From positions 5,012,001-5,076,000 of the forward strand of contig NZ_CP074349.1 in the NCBI RefSeq assembly GCF_018343775.1: DNA of 64,000 bases, written 5' to 3'. Source of the stretch: Pseudomonas cichorii (GTDB lineage: Bacteria > Pseudomonadota > Gammaproteobacteria > Pseudomonadales > Pseudomonadaceae). Shown in pieces: positions 1 through 9,516 of the stretch. The notes under the pieces were generated by a model that had not been told where the DNA came from, ran no database searches, and saw nothing but the letters and a program-made list of their open reading frames with translations. A program made the translations under genes and the position numbers. Within the stretch, counting starts at the first letter, position 1, and the number at the start of each line of letters is the position of its first letter.

Positions 1-554
1 ACCTGCACGGGAATGCTGTGGGTGGTGTCCGTCAGCAACAGGACACGCGAGGTGTAGGGCATCAGTTCGACCACCTGCCCCATCAGGCCACGGGCATCGA
101 GCACCGGCTGGCCCAGGACAACGCCATCGCGCTCGCCCTTGTTGATGATGATGCGGTGGGTGAAGGGGTTCGGGTCCATGCCGATCAACTCGGCGACTTC
201 GACCTTCTCGTTGACCAGCGCCGAAGAGTTGAGCAACTCGCGCAGGCGAACGTTCTGCTCGGTCAGTGCCGCCAGCTTTTGCAGGCGACCTTGCAGGAGC
301 AGGGTTTCGGTCTTGAGTTTCTCATTTTCGGCGATCAGCTCGGTACGGCTGCCGAACTGGCTGGCAACGCCCTGAAACATGCGCTGCGGCAGATCGACGA
401 TCCAGTAGGTCTGCATCAATACCAGCGACATCTGGCTGCGCACGGGCTTGAGGATCGTGAAGCGTGCGTCCACCACCATCAACGCGACCGACAGCACGAC
501 CAGTACCAGAAGACGTACGCCCAGCGAAGGGCCTTTTGCGAAAAGCGGTTTAAT
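1..554 (-). CDS. mreC: Rod shape-determining protein MreC (partial, C-terminus off window)
   Basis: Bitopic inner-membrane scaffold of the elongasome; it links cytoplasmic MreB to the periplasmic wall-synthesis enzymes. Reading the minus strand from 554 gives a start like MKPLFAKGPSLGVRLL, one transmembrane helix at about residues 12-28, a coiled coil rich in Glu/Leu at about 65-110, and then the start of the MreC beta domain. The frame stays open to base 1, so 184 codons are present and the rest lies to the left. The start is odd. No ATG, GTG or TTG occurs between the in-frame TGA nine codons upstream and the membrane helix. The only position correctly placed behind the strong GGAGGAG (complement 561-567, 6-nt spacing) is an ATT at 554-552. 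It lies 182 bases behind mreB and is probably co-transcribed with it. Family identity is firm; the start is inferred. Confidence 0.93.
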   Translation of the reverse strand, partial: MKPLFAKGPSLGVRLLVLVVLSVALMVVDARFTILKPVRSQMSLVLMQTYWIVDLPQRMFQGVASQFGSRTELIAENEKLKTETLLLQGRLQKLAALTEQNVRLRELLNSSALVNEKVEVAELIGMDPNPFTHRIIINKGERDGVVLGQPVLDARGLMGQVVELMPYTSRVLLLTDTTHSIPVQ

Positions 555-736
555 AGGCCGCTCCTCCCGGGCATGCGATCAAAGGATCGAGCTTCAATTG
601 GCTGTTATTCATGGGGTATGAACCGGCCTGGACAGATGAAAAAAATAGGCACCTTGTTTCGGCGTCAGCCTGACGCATACAGGTAGCACAAGCGCTACCT
701 GCATACAAAAGACCCTATGAACAGCACCCCGGCGAA

Positions 737-1822
<1,086 letters not shown>

Positions 1823-1981
1823 CTAACAACGACAGGGATTTTGGGCAAGGAGCCAATATGTTAAATTGGCGGTTTTCTGAACACACCCCGCGACATTAGC
1901 GGCTTTAAGACCGCATAAATGCGGTGGTGTTCCGCAATTTGCTGGCAGACCGATTCGCCGGCATTCCACTGGAGATACCCC

Positions 1982-2269
1982 ATGGCGCTTGAACGCTCCG
2001 ACGTGGAAAAGATCGCCCATCTGGCCCGACTGGGCCTGGATGACGCCGATATCCCGCGTACTACCGAAGCACTTAACAGCATTCTTGGGCTGGTCGATCA
2101 GATGCAAGCGGTCGATACCACAGGCATCGAACCTCTGGCTCACCCGCTGGAAGCTTCCCAGCGCCTGCGCGAAGACGCCGTTACAGAGCACAATCGTCGC
2201 GACACTTACCAAGCCATCGCACCAGCGGTCCAGGACGGGCTTTATCTGGTTCCGAAAGTCATCGAGTAA
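1982..2269 (+). CDS. gatC: Asp-tRNA(Asn)/Glu-tRNA(Gln) amidotransferase subunit C
   Basis: Small 95-residue subunit that stabilises GatA and bridges it to GatB in the heterotrimer converting misacylated Glu-tRNA(Gln) or Asp-tRNA(Asn) to the amidated forms. The N-terminal helix [16 protein letters not shown] and the IEPLAHPLE motif are typical. The reading frame is open further upstream, but the ATG at 1982 follows a GGAG and gives the standard [11 protein letters not shown] start. It is the first gene of gatCAB; gatA begins 14 bases after its stop. Confidence 0.96.
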   Translation: MALERSDVEKIAHLARLGLDDADIPRTTEALNSILGLVDQMQAVDTTGIEPLAHPLEASQRLREDAVTEHNRRDTYQAIAPAVQDGLYLVPKVIE

Positions 2270-2283
2270 GGGAAAGAGCCTGC

Positions 2284-3735
2284 ATGCATCAAATGACTCT
2301 GGCCGAGATCGCCCGCGGACTCGCCGATAAAAAGTTTTCCTCCGAAGAACTGACCCGTGTCCTGCTGGCGCGCATCGCGCAGCTCGACCCTCAGCTCAAC
2401 AGCTTCATTACTCTCACCGAAGACCTGGCGATCACTCAGGCCCAGGCTGCCGACGCACGTCGCGCTGGCGGTGAGAACGGCGCCCTGCTGGGCGCGCCTC
2501 TGGCGCACAAGGACCTGTTCTGCACCCAGGGCATCCGCACCAGTTGCGCCTCGCGCATGCTCGACAACTTCAAGGCACCGTACGACGCCACCGTAGTTGC
2601 CCGACTGGCGGCCGCGGGCACCGTGACACTTGGCAAGACCAACATGGACGAATTCGCCATGGGTTCGGCCAACGAGTCCAGCTACTACGGCGCGGTGAAA
2701 AACCCCTGGGCTCTGGAGCACGTTCCCGGCGGTTCGTCCGGCGGTTCGGCGGCTGCCGTTGCGGCACGCCTGCTGCCTGCGGCCACCGGCACCGACACCG
2801 GCGGCTCGATTCGCCAGCCAGCCGCACTGACCAACCTGACCGGCCTGAAACCGACCTACGGTCGCGTTTCCCGCTGGGGCATGATCGCCTACGCGTCCAG
2901 CCTCGATCAGGCTGGCCCCATGGCCCGCACTGCCGAAGACTGTGCCCTGCTGCTGCAAGGCATGGCCGGCTTCGATCCGCAGGACTCCACCAGCATCGAT
3001 GAGCCTGTGCCGGATTACTCCGCCAGCCTCAATACCTCGCTCAAGGGCCTGCGCGTCGGCCTTCCGAAAGAGTACTTCAGCGCAGGTCTGGACCCTCGCA
3101 TCGCACAGCGGGTACACGAAACCGTCAAGGAGCTGGAAAAGCTCGGCGCGATCGTCAAGGAAATCAGCCTGCCGAACAACCAGCACGCGATTCCTGCGTA
3201 CTACGTCATCGCTCCGGCAGAAGCCTCGTCCAACCTGTCGCGCTTCGACGGCGTACGCTTCGGCTATCGCTGCGAAGAGCCAAAAGACCTGACCGACCTG
3301 TACAAGCGCTCCCGCGCCGAAGGCTTCGGCCCTGAAGTACAGCGTCGCATCATGGTCGGTGCCTACGCCCTGTCGGCTGGCTACTACGACGCCTATTACC
3401 TGCAAGCGCAGAAGATTCGCCGCCTGATCAAGAACGACTTCATGAACGCCTTCGCCGAAGTCGACGTGATTCTCGGCCCGACCACGCCAAACCCGGCCTG
3501 GAAAATCGGCGCCAAGAACAACGATCCGGTTTCTGCGTATCTGGAAGACTTCTACACCATCACCGCCAACCTCGCGGGTCTGCCGGGCCTGTCCATGCCT
3601 GCCGGCTTCGTCGACGGCCTGCCGGTGGGTGTGCAACTGCTTGCGCCGTATTTCCAGGAAGGCCGTCTGTTGAATGTGGCCCATCAGTATCAGCAAGTCA
3701 CTGACTGGCACACACGCACACCTGAAGGCTTCTGA
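2284..3735 (+). CDS. gatA: Asp-tRNA(Asn)/Glu-tRNA(Gln) amidotransferase subunit A
   Basis: Glutaminase subunit of the transamidosome; it releases ammonia from glutamine and channels it to GatB. At 483 residues it has the normal length. The amidase-signature Ser-cisSer-Lys triad is visible as K76 (in [10 protein letters not shown]), S151 (in [14 protein letters not shown]) and S175 (in [12 protein letters not shown]). Its stop is 13 bases before gatB, with a GAGGAG between them that serves gatB. Nothing unusual was seen. Confidence 0.98.
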   Translation: MHQMTLAEIARGLADKKFSSEELTRVLLARIAQLDPQLNSFITLTEDLAITQAQAADARRAGGENGALLGAPLAHKDLFCTQGIRTSCASRMLDNFKAPYDATVVARLAAAGTVTLGKTNMDEFAMGSANESSYYGAVKNPWALEHVPGGSSGGSAAAVAARLLPAATGTDTGGSIRQPAALTNLTGLKPTYGRVSRWGMIAYASSLDQAGPMARTAEDCALLLQGMAGFDPQDSTSIDEPVPDYSASLNTSLKGLRVGLPKEYFSAGLDPRIAQRVHETVKELEKLGAIVKEISLPNNQHAIPAYYVIAPAEASSNLSRFDGVRFGYRCEEPKDLTDLYKRSRAEGFGPEVQRRIMVGAYALSAGYYDAYYLQAQKIRRLIKNDFMNAFAEVDVILGPTTPNPAWKIGAKNNDPVSAYLEDFYTITANLAGLPGLSMPAGFVDGLPVGVQLLAPYFQEGRLLNVAHQYQQVTDWHTRTPEGF

Positions 3736-3748
3736 GGAGCAACTTACT

Positions 3749-5194
3749 ATGCAATGGGAAGTCGTCATCGGGCTGGAGATTCACACCCAGCTTTCGACCC
3801 AATCGAAGATTTTCTCCGGCAGCGCCACCACGTTCGGCTCCGAGCCCAACACTCAGGCCAGCCTTGTGGATCTGGGCATGCCGGGCGTGTTGCCGGTGCT
3901 CAACAAGGAAGCGGTACGCATGGCCGTCAAGTTCGGCCTGGCGGTCAATGCCGAAATCGGTCAGCACAACGTGTTCGCCCGCAAGAACTACTTCTACCCG
4001 GACCTGCCCAAGGGTTACCAGATCAGCCAGATGGAATTGCCGATCGTCGGCAAGGGCTATATGGACATCACCCTTGAAGACGGCACGGTCAAGCGCATCG
4101 GCATCACCCGCGCTCACCTGGAAGAAGATGCGGGCAAGAGCCTGCACGAAGACTACAGCGGCATGACCGGCATCGACCTGAACCGCGCCGGTACGCCGCT
4201 GCTGGAAATCGTTTCGGAACCGGACATGCGCAGCGCCAAGGAAGCCGTGGCTTACGTCAAGGCCATCCACGCGCTGGTTCGTTATCTGGGCATCTGCGAC
4301 GGCAACATGGCCGAAGGTTCGCTGCGCTGCGACTGCAACGTATCGATTCGCCCAAAAGGCCAGGTCGAGTTCGGTACCCGCTGCGAGATCAAGAACGTCA
4401 ACTCGTTCCGCTTCATCGAGAAAGCGATCAACAGCGAGATCCAGCGCCAGATCGACCTGATCGAAGACGGTGGCAAGGTCATCCAGCAGACTCGCCTGTA
4501 CGACCCGAACACCAACGAAACCCGCGCCATGCGCAGCAAGGAGGAAGCCAACGACTACCGTTACTTCCCCGATCCGGACCTGTTGCCGGTCATCATCGAA
4601 GACTCGTTCCTCGACGAAACCCGCGCCACCCTGCCGGAATTGCCGCCACAGAAACGCGAGCGCTTCCAGAGCCAGTTCGGCCTGTCGGCCTACGACGCCA
4701 GCGTGCTGGCTTCCAGCCGCGAGCAAGCCGATTACTTCGAGCAGGTCGTGAGCATTGGCGGCGACGCCAAGCTGGCGGCCAACTGGGTCATGGTCGAGCT
4801 GGGCAGCCTGCTGAACAAGCAAGGCCTGGAAATCGACGAATCGCCAGTCAGTGCCGAGCAACTGGGCGGCATGCTCAAGCGCATTCTGGACAACACCATT
4901 TCCGGCAAGATCGCCAAGATGGTGTTTGAAGCCATGGCCAATGGTGAAGGCAGCGCCGACGAAGTCATCGAGAAGCGTGGCCTGAAGCAGGTCACCGACA
5001 GCGGTGCCATCGAATCGATGCTCGACGAAATGCTCGCCGCCAATGCCGAACAGGTCGAACAGTACCGCGCCGCAGACGAAGCCAAGCGCGGCAAGATGTT
5101 CGGTTTCTTCGTCGGTCAGGCAATGAAAGCCTCCAAAGGCAAGGCCAATCCGCAGCAAGTGAACGAACTGCTGAAGGCCAAGCTCGAAGGCTGA
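3749..5194 (+). CDS. gatB: Asp-tRNA(Asn)/Glu-tRNA(Gln) amidotransferase subunit B
   Basis: Kinase/amidotransferase subunit that phosphorylates the misacylated tRNA side chain and amidates it with ammonia from GatA. The 481-residue product starts [15 protein letters not shown], the family hallmark. It contains the [19 protein letters not shown] motif near residue 145 and ends in the helical YqeY-like tail domain (about residues 330-481) that binds the tRNA elbow. The frame is open into gatA, but the ATG at 3749 follows GAGGAG and matches the family start. It is the last gene of the gatCAB operon. Confidence 0.98.
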   Translation: MQWEVVIGLEIHTQLSTQSKIFSGSATTFGSEPNTQASLVDLGMPGVLPVLNKEAVRMAVKFGLAVNAEIGQHNVFARKNYFYPDLPKGYQISQMELPIVGKGYMDITLEDGTVKRIGITRAHLEEDAGKSLHEDYSGMTGIDLNRAGTPLLEIVSEPDMRSAKEAVAYVKAIHALVRYLGICDGNMAEGSLRCDCNVSIRPKGQVEFGTRCEIKNVNSFRFIEKAINSEIQRQIDLIEDGGKVIQQTRLYDPNTNETRAMRSKEEANDYRYFPDPDLLPVIIEDSFLDETRATLPELPPQKRERFQSQFGLSAYDASVLASSREQADYFEQVVSIGGDAKLAANWVMVELGSLLNKQGLEIDESPVSAEQLGGMLKRILDNTISGKIAKMVFEAMANGEGSADEVIEKRGLKQVTDSGAIESMLDEMLAANAEQVEQYRAADEAKRGKMFGFFVGQAMKASKGKANPQQVNELLKAKLEG

Positions 5195-5202
5195 CCCAAG
5201 CC

Positions 5203-5265
5203 GTAGGAGCGCATTTATTCGCGAAAGTCTTATTCCGGGCTTTTCGCGGATGAATCCGCTCCCAC
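5203..5265. repeat. REP-type inverted pair (GTAGGAGCG...CGCTCCCAC)
   Basis: Two imperfectly inverted copies of the extragenic element that reads GTAGGAGCGAATTCATTCGCG elsewhere in the window. Here they read GTAGGAGCGCATTTATTCG and, inverted, CGGATGAATCCGCTCCCAC, with about 15 bases between them. The element lies just after the gatB stop. Paired REPs of this kind (REPINs) are common between Pseudomonas genes and can act as mRNA 3' stabilisers. Other copies are at 17195, 18680 and 24639. Confidence 0.8.
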
Positions 5266-5292
5266 ATAAACAGGCATCACAGGATTAGACCC

Positions 5293-5661
5293 ATGCGCCG
5301 ACTTGCCACTGCCTGTTCCCTGTTCACCCTTCTGGCCGGTTGCGCCAGTCATGACATCGATCCCCACGGCTACGACGAAACCGGTCGCGCTTCGTATTAC
5401 GGTGCCCGACATCACGGCAAGCGTACCGCCAGTGGCGAACCCTTCAATCAGAATGCATTGACCGCTGCCCATCGCGAGCTGCCTTTCGGTACCCGCGTCA
5501 AGGTCACCAACCTCGACAACGACAAGACTGTTGTCGTGCGCATCAACGATCGCGGTCCTCATGTACGAGGCAGACTGATCGACGTATCCCGCGAAGCCGC
5601 CGAACAACTGGGCATGCTGCGCAGCGGAACCGCGCCAGTGCGCGTCCAGAGCCTCGACTGA
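5293..5661 (+). CDS. Small RlpA-family double-psi beta-barrel lipoprotein
   Basis: A 122-residue lipoprotein. The signal peptide ends in the lipobox LAGC, with the lipidated Cys at residue 17. The mature part is a single RlpA-type double-psi beta-barrel (about residues 33-120) with the ASYYG start, the VRINDRGP motif carrying the conserved Asp, and RLIDVSREAAEQLGM. RlpA proteins are septal lytic transglycosylases acting on denuded glycan. This one lacks the SPOR domain of full-length RlpA (about 300-plus residues), so it is probably a short paralogue of unknown septal role. The start ATG follows an AGGA. The gene stands alone between gatB and the antiporter. Confidence 0.88.
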   Translation: MRRLATACSLFTLLAGCASHDIDPHGYDETGRASYYGARHHGKRTASGEPFNQNALTAAHRELPFGTRVKVTNLDNDKTVVVRINDRGPHVRGRLIDVSREAAEQLGMLRSGTAPVRVQSLD

Positions 5662-5714
5662 GGACACCCGGAATTATCCAGCTATCGAACCTTCCCGCCC
5701 CCGCGCTCATCCAG

Positions 5715-6746
5715 TTGGTGAGTGGTCTTCTGCTGTTGCTGATCGGCGCCGAGCTGTCAGTACGCGCCGCCGTACGCATGGCCTCCATCCTCAATATTCG
5801 TCCGCTGATCATCGGCCTGACGGTCGTCGCACTGGGCAGCAGCGCGCCGCAGATGGCGGTCAGCCTGCAAGCCGCGTTTTCCGACAGCACCGACATTGGC
5901 GTAGGCAGTGTCATAGGCAGCAATATCTTCAATGTGCTGGTGACGTTGGGACTGTGCGCCCTGATCATTCCGCTGCGGGTCGCCCGCCAGGTCTTGCGCA
6001 TCGATATCCCGCTGATGATCGGGGCCAGCCTTTTGGTCATCGGTCTGTCCTGGAATGGTGAATTCAGCAAGCTCGACGGGGTGCTGCTACTGGGCACGAT
6101 GCTGGGCTGCCTGTTCATCGTCCTGCGCCAGGCCAGTCATGGCGCACGTCACGGGCACACCCACAGCACTGAAAAACCACGCTCACTGACCTGCATCGCC
6201 CTGCTGACCAGCGGCCTGCTGTTGCTGGCGTTCGGTGGTCATCTGCTGGTGGATGCGGCGGTGGTGGTCGCAATCAATCTGGGGCTTTCAGAGAGGATAA
6301 TCGGCCTGACGCTGATGGCCATCGTCACATCCCTGCCCGCTCTGATGACGTCCCTGATCGCAGCCCTGCGCGGCGAGCGGGATATCGCGGTGGGCAACGT
6401 GATCGGCAGCAACCTGTTCAATCTGCTGGGCGTGCTGGGCGCGACCGCGCTGATCTCGCCCGTGCCGTTGTCGATATCTCCCAACGCGCTGGTGTTCGAC
6501 CTGCCGATCATGCTCGGCGTCGCCGTGCTCTGCCTGCCGCTGTTTTACGCCGGTTATCGCATCACCCGCTTCGAAGGGCTGTTGCTGTTGGCGTTATATC
6601 TGACTTACGGGCTGCATATCGTGTCGTTCAGTACTGGCATGCTGTTGGCCGAAAAGCTTGAGCACCTGATGCTCCAGTTCATCTTGCCGCTGCTGGGGAT
6701 CGCAGTAGCCTTTGGCATCGTGAAGGCCTGGCGGCGTCAACATTGA
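5715..6746 (+). CDS. Calcium/sodium antiporter family (CaCA, YrbG-like) membrane protein
   Basis: Inner-membrane cation/Ca2+ exchanger with two inverted halves of about five helices. The alpha-repeats are visible twice, in ALGSSAPQMAVSLQAAFS...GSVIGSNIFNVL (about residues 37-75) and in TSLPALMTSLIAALRGE...GNVIGSNLFNLLG (about 205-240). A short His-rich cytoplasmic loop (HGARHGHTHS) lies between the halves. Length is 343 residues from the TTG at 5715, which cuts into the first helix and has no good ribosome site. The frame is open upstream, with no ATG; an ATT at 5673, nine bases after a GAGG, would add 14 residues. The true start is therefore uncertain. The E in the first repeat motif of typical exchangers is replaced (SSAPQM), so ion specificity cannot be assumed. 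Confidence 0.85.
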   Translation: MVSGLLLLLIGAELSVRAAVRMASILNIRPLIIGLTVVALGSSAPQMAVSLQAAFSDSTDIGVGSVIGSNIFNVLVTLGLCALIIPLRVARQVLRIDIPLMIGASLLVIGLSWNGEFSKLDGVLLLGTMLGCLFIVLRQASHGARHGHTHSTEKPRSLTCIALLTSGLLLLAFGGHLLVDAAVVVAINLGLSERIIGLTLMAIVTSLPALMTSLIAALRGERDIAVGNVIGSNLFNLLGVLGATALISPVPLSISPNALVFDLPIMLGVAVLCLPLFYAGYRITRFEGLLLLALYLTYGLHIVSFSTGMLLAEKLEHLMLQFILPLLGIAVAFGIVKAWRRQH

Positions 6747-6753
6747 CGGACGA

Positions 6754-7695
6754 CTAGATCCAGCCGCCCCACTGCAACAGGAAGATCCCGATATTGGTTG
6801 TCACAGCCGCCGCCAGCGTGGTGATGACGATGATCGCGGCGGCCAGCTCGTAATTGCCGTTGGCCGTGCGAGCCATGATGTAACTGGCTGCCGCCGTCGG
6901 GCTGCCGAAGTACAGGAACAGAATCCCAAGCTCCGCACCGCGAAAGCCCACCAGCCACGCAGCAAAGGTGCAGATCAGTGGCAGCCAGACCATTTTCACC
7001 ATGCTCGCACTGATCGCCAACGCGCCACTTTTGCGCAAGGACGCCAGCGACAGCGTGCCGCCGATACAGATCAGCGCCAGCGGCAGGGTCATCTGCGCCA
7101 GATAGCTGCCGGAGGTTTCCAGCCATTTGGGCAGGCCGATGCCGAAATAGGCGAAAGGCGAGGCAACGATGACACTGATGATCAGCGGATTGGCCAGCAC
7201 ACTCTTGAAGATGCTCCACGGATCGGACTTGATCACTGGGCTGTAGACCGCCAGCACAATGGTCGAAAGCGCGTTGTAGAACACAATCACCAATGCCGCG
7301 AGAATCGCCCCCAGGGAAATACCGTACGCGCCATACATACTGGCAGCCAGCGCCAGGCCCACTACGCCATTGTTGCCACGAAACGCGCCCTGGACGTACA
7401 CACCCCGATCTTCAGGTGGGCAACGCCAGATCGCCCAGCCCCAGGTGGCCGCGAAACTCAGCAGGGTCGCAACGCTGAAGAAAATCAGCAGCTTGGGTTG
7501 CAACGCTTCATTCAGGTTGGCGTGAATGATCCCCAGAAACAGAAGAGCCGGCATGGTGACGTTGAACACCAGACCCGAAGCCACGACGATAAAGCCATCA
7601 TTGATCGCATGGATGCGCTTGAGGATCACACCCAGGAACAGCATGGCAAATACAGGCGCGGTGATGTTCAGGGTTTCAAGAAAAATAGCCAGCAT
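6754..7695 (-). CDS. AEC family (auxin efflux carrier/malate permease-like) transporter
   Basis: A 313-residue inner-membrane protein with about ten hydrophobic helices. Family features include the N-terminal TLNITAPVFAMLFLGVILKR, the GLVFNVTMPALLFLGI helix-break segment and the C-terminal YLGSPTAAASYIMA-type motif, here FGSPTAAASYIMARTANG. AEC members export or exchange organic acids; the substrate cannot be read from sequence. It converges with the antiporter gene, with only 7 bases between the stops, and reads away from the perfect inverted repeat at 7785-7875. Confidence 0.88.
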   Translation of the reverse strand: MLAIFLETLNITAPVFAMLFLGVILKRIHAINDGFIVVASGLVFNVTMPALLFLGIIHANLNEALQPKLLIFFSVATLLSFAATWGWAIWRCPPEDRGVYVQGAFRGNNGVVGLALAASMYGAYGISLGAILAALVIVFYNALSTIVLAVYSPVIKSDPWSIFKSVLANPLIISVIVASPFAYFGIGLPKWLETSGSYLAQMTLPLALICIGGTLSLASLRKSGALAISASMVKMVWLPLICTFAAWLVGFRGAELGILFLYFGSPTAAASYIMARTANGNYELAAAIIVITTLAAAVTTNIGIFLLQWGGWI

Positions 7696-7784
7696 GCCGC
7701 AGACCTGGTCCTGTCGTTAGGTCCCTCATCATAAGCCAGCAGGGAGTGAAGGTGTTGCAAGGAATTTCAGTTCGTCACACCGCT

Positions 7785-7875
7785 GTCGCCAGCAAGCTGC
7801 CTCCCACAGGGGTATGAAGCGCCCACAAGAAGCTGGGCATTGATCCCAATCTGTGGGAGGCAGCTTGCTGGCGAC
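7785..7875. repeat. Perfect long inverted repeat with 25-bp arms (second extragenic palindrome family)
   Basis: The arm GTCGCCAGCAAGCTGCCTCC... at 7785-7809 is matched exactly as its reverse complement at 7851-7875, with a 41-base spacer. The element lies between the AEC and phoD genes. Its sequence differs from the GTAGGAGCG elements elsewhere in the window, so it is a separate REP/REPIN-like family. No open reading frame or transposase lies between the arms. Confidence 0.85.
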
Positions 7876-7881
7876 GGGCTG

Positions 7882-9438
7882 CTAAGTCACTGGCTGCAAC
7901 TTACGCTCAAACACTGACACTCCATCCAGATCCCGCAGGGTTACGGTCATTTCTGCAGTCTGGCCATCGATGTTCACTTCCCCGAAGAACTGGAAGCCTG
8001 CAAAGGGCGAGGTGTTTTGGGCGGGCGGGGCTTTCTGGAAGACCAGTTCAGGGCCGAAGGTCTTGTCCAGTGCGTTGGGACCGAAGCTGCCCGCGTTGAG
8101 CGGCCCGGCCACGAACTCCCAGAACGGGTCGAAATCCTGGAATACCGCACGATCCGGTTGATAGTGATGAGCAGCGCAATAGTGCACATCAGCCGTCAGC
8201 CAGACGCAATCGCGGATCTTTTGCGCACGAAGAAAACCGAGCAGCTCGGCCACTTCCAGTTCGCGCCCCAGGGCCGGGCCATCGTTGCCGTTGGCTATGG
8301 CTTCCCAGCGCGCCACACCAGGACTGACTTCGCCGTCCGGGACACCAAGACCAATGGGCATGTCTGCCGCGATGACTTTCCATTGCGCCTTTGAGGCCTT
8401 GAGCTCGCCCTTGAGCCAGTCCAGTTGCTCACGGCCCAGAAAGGCCGTGGTCGGCCCCGGCTTGTCTGCCAGGTTGGCGTCATTGCCATCGCGATAACTG
8501 CGCATGTCCAGCACGAACACATCGAGCATCGGGCCATAAGGGATTTTGCGGTAGATGCGCCCGCCGTTATCCGCCTGCTGCAAACGCATGGGTGCGTATT
8601 CCAGAAAGGCTTGCCGCCCGCGAGCCGACAGCAACTGGATGTCCTTGACCTTGTAGCGATCATCCAGCTGCTTGCTGGGCGACCAGTTGTTGGTGACCTC
8701 GTGGTCGTCCCACTGCCAGATCTGCGGCACCTCGGCATTGAAGCGGCGCAGGTTTTCATCCATCAGGTTGTAGCGGTAGTTGCCGCGATACTCGTCCAGG
8801 GTCTCGGCAACCTTGCTTTTCGCTTCGCTGGTGATGTTGCGCCAGATACGACCACCTTCAGTGGTGATCTGCGCCGGGACCGGACCGTCGGCGTAAATGG
8901 TGTCGCCGCTGTGGATAAAGAAGTCAGGCAAACGCAGGCGCATGGCTTCGTAGATGCGCATGCCGCCAATGTCCGGGTTGATGCCGAAGCCCTGGCCGAC
9001 GGTGTCGCCACTCCACACAAAACGGATGTCACGGCGCTGTTGCGGCATGCTGCGCAAATGGCCGAACCAGGGCTCGCTGGCGACACCCGACTGGGCATCC
9101 TCGAAATGAACGCGGTAGAAAATCGCCTGATCCACAGGCAGGCCGCTCAGTTCGACCCGGGCCGTGAAGTCGGTGCGCTGATCGGCCAGCGCCGACACCA
9201 GCCGACGCGGATTGGGGAACATGCTGCGGGTGTCCCATTCGACCACCATGCGCGATGGCCGGTCGCTGCGACTCCAGACCATTGCCCGATCACCCAGCAG
9301 ATCACCGGACTGCACACCGTCGGTCATCTTCGGGCGATCCTGCACCGAAGCAATGACTGCCGGTGCCAGGCCCGGCAGCAGAAAACCGGCTCCGACAGCC
9401 TGAATCACACGACGACGCTTGAGATCGAACTGGCTCAT
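7882..9438 (-). CDS. phoD: Alkaline phosphatase D (PhoD family), Tat-exported
   Basis: Secreted Ca2+/Fe3+-dependent phosphomonoesterase/diesterase used in phosphate scavenging. The 518-residue precursor has a twin-arginine signal (LKRRRVIQAVGAGFLLPGLA, ending near residue 30), an N-terminal PhoD beta domain (about 38-135) and the metallophosphatase domain. Metal-ligand motifs are present: WSGDTVGQG, HSGDTIYADGP, WDDHEVTNNW and ADVHYCAAHHYQ. The start ATG at 9438 is preceded by AGGGG inside a perfect 8-bp hairpin (see 9445-9467). I see no clear Pho box. The gene follows fruA on the same strand with a 78-base gap but appears unrelated. Confidence 0.93.
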   Translation of the reverse strand: MSQFDLKRRRVIQAVGAGFLLPGLAPAVIASVQDRPKMTDGVQSGDLLGDRAMVWSRSDRPSRMVVEWDTRSMFPNPRRLVSALADQRTDFTARVELSGLPVDQAIFYRVHFEDAQSGVASEPWFGHLRSMPQQRRDIRFVWSGDTVGQGFGINPDIGGMRIYEAMRLRLPDFFIHSGDTIYADGPVPAQITTEGGRIWRNITSEAKSKVAETLDEYRGNYRYNLMDENLRRFNAEVPQIWQWDDHEVTNNWSPSKQLDDRYKVKDIQLLSARGRQAFLEYAPMRLQQADNGGRIYRKIPYGPMLDVFVLDMRSYRDGNDANLADKPGPTTAFLGREQLDWLKGELKASKAQWKVIAADMPIGLGVPDGEVSPGVARWEAIANGNDGPALGRELEVAELLGFLRAQKIRDCVWLTADVHYCAAHHYQPDRAVFQDFDPFWEFVAGPLNAGSFGPNALDKTFGPELVFQKAPPAQNTSPFAGFQFFGEVNIDGQTAEMTVTLRDLDGVSVFERKLQPVT

Positions 9439-9444
9439 GGTTAA

Positions 9445-9467
9445 CCCCTTTCAAGATACGAAAGGGG
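9445..9467 (-). promoter_or_regulatory. Hairpin sequestering the phoD ribosome binding site
   Basis: On the minus strand CCCCTTTC (complement of 9460-9467) pairs perfectly with GAAAGGGG (complement of 9445-9452) across a 7-base loop. The GGGG of the right arm is the only Shine-Dalgarno candidate, 6 bases before the phoD ATG. Transcripts carrying this leader would have a closed ribosome site unless it is opened by a protein, an RNA, temperature or translation from upstream. There is no T-run after the stem, so an ordinary terminator for fruA is unlikely. The regulatory role is inferred. Confidence 0.55.
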
Positions 9468-9516
9468 AAACCTAGCAGGCCAATGTTGGAGGGATATGAC
9501 AGCCAGCGCCCACGTA

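Noticed and set aside
18..686. 222-codon plus-strand frame at the left edge
   Set aside because: Antisense to mreC, whose minus-strand product matches the family from residue 1.
3698..5158. 486-codon minus-strand frame opposite gatB, and a similar 508-codon frame opposite gatA
   Set aside because: Shadows of conserved genes with intact motifs; no family signature.
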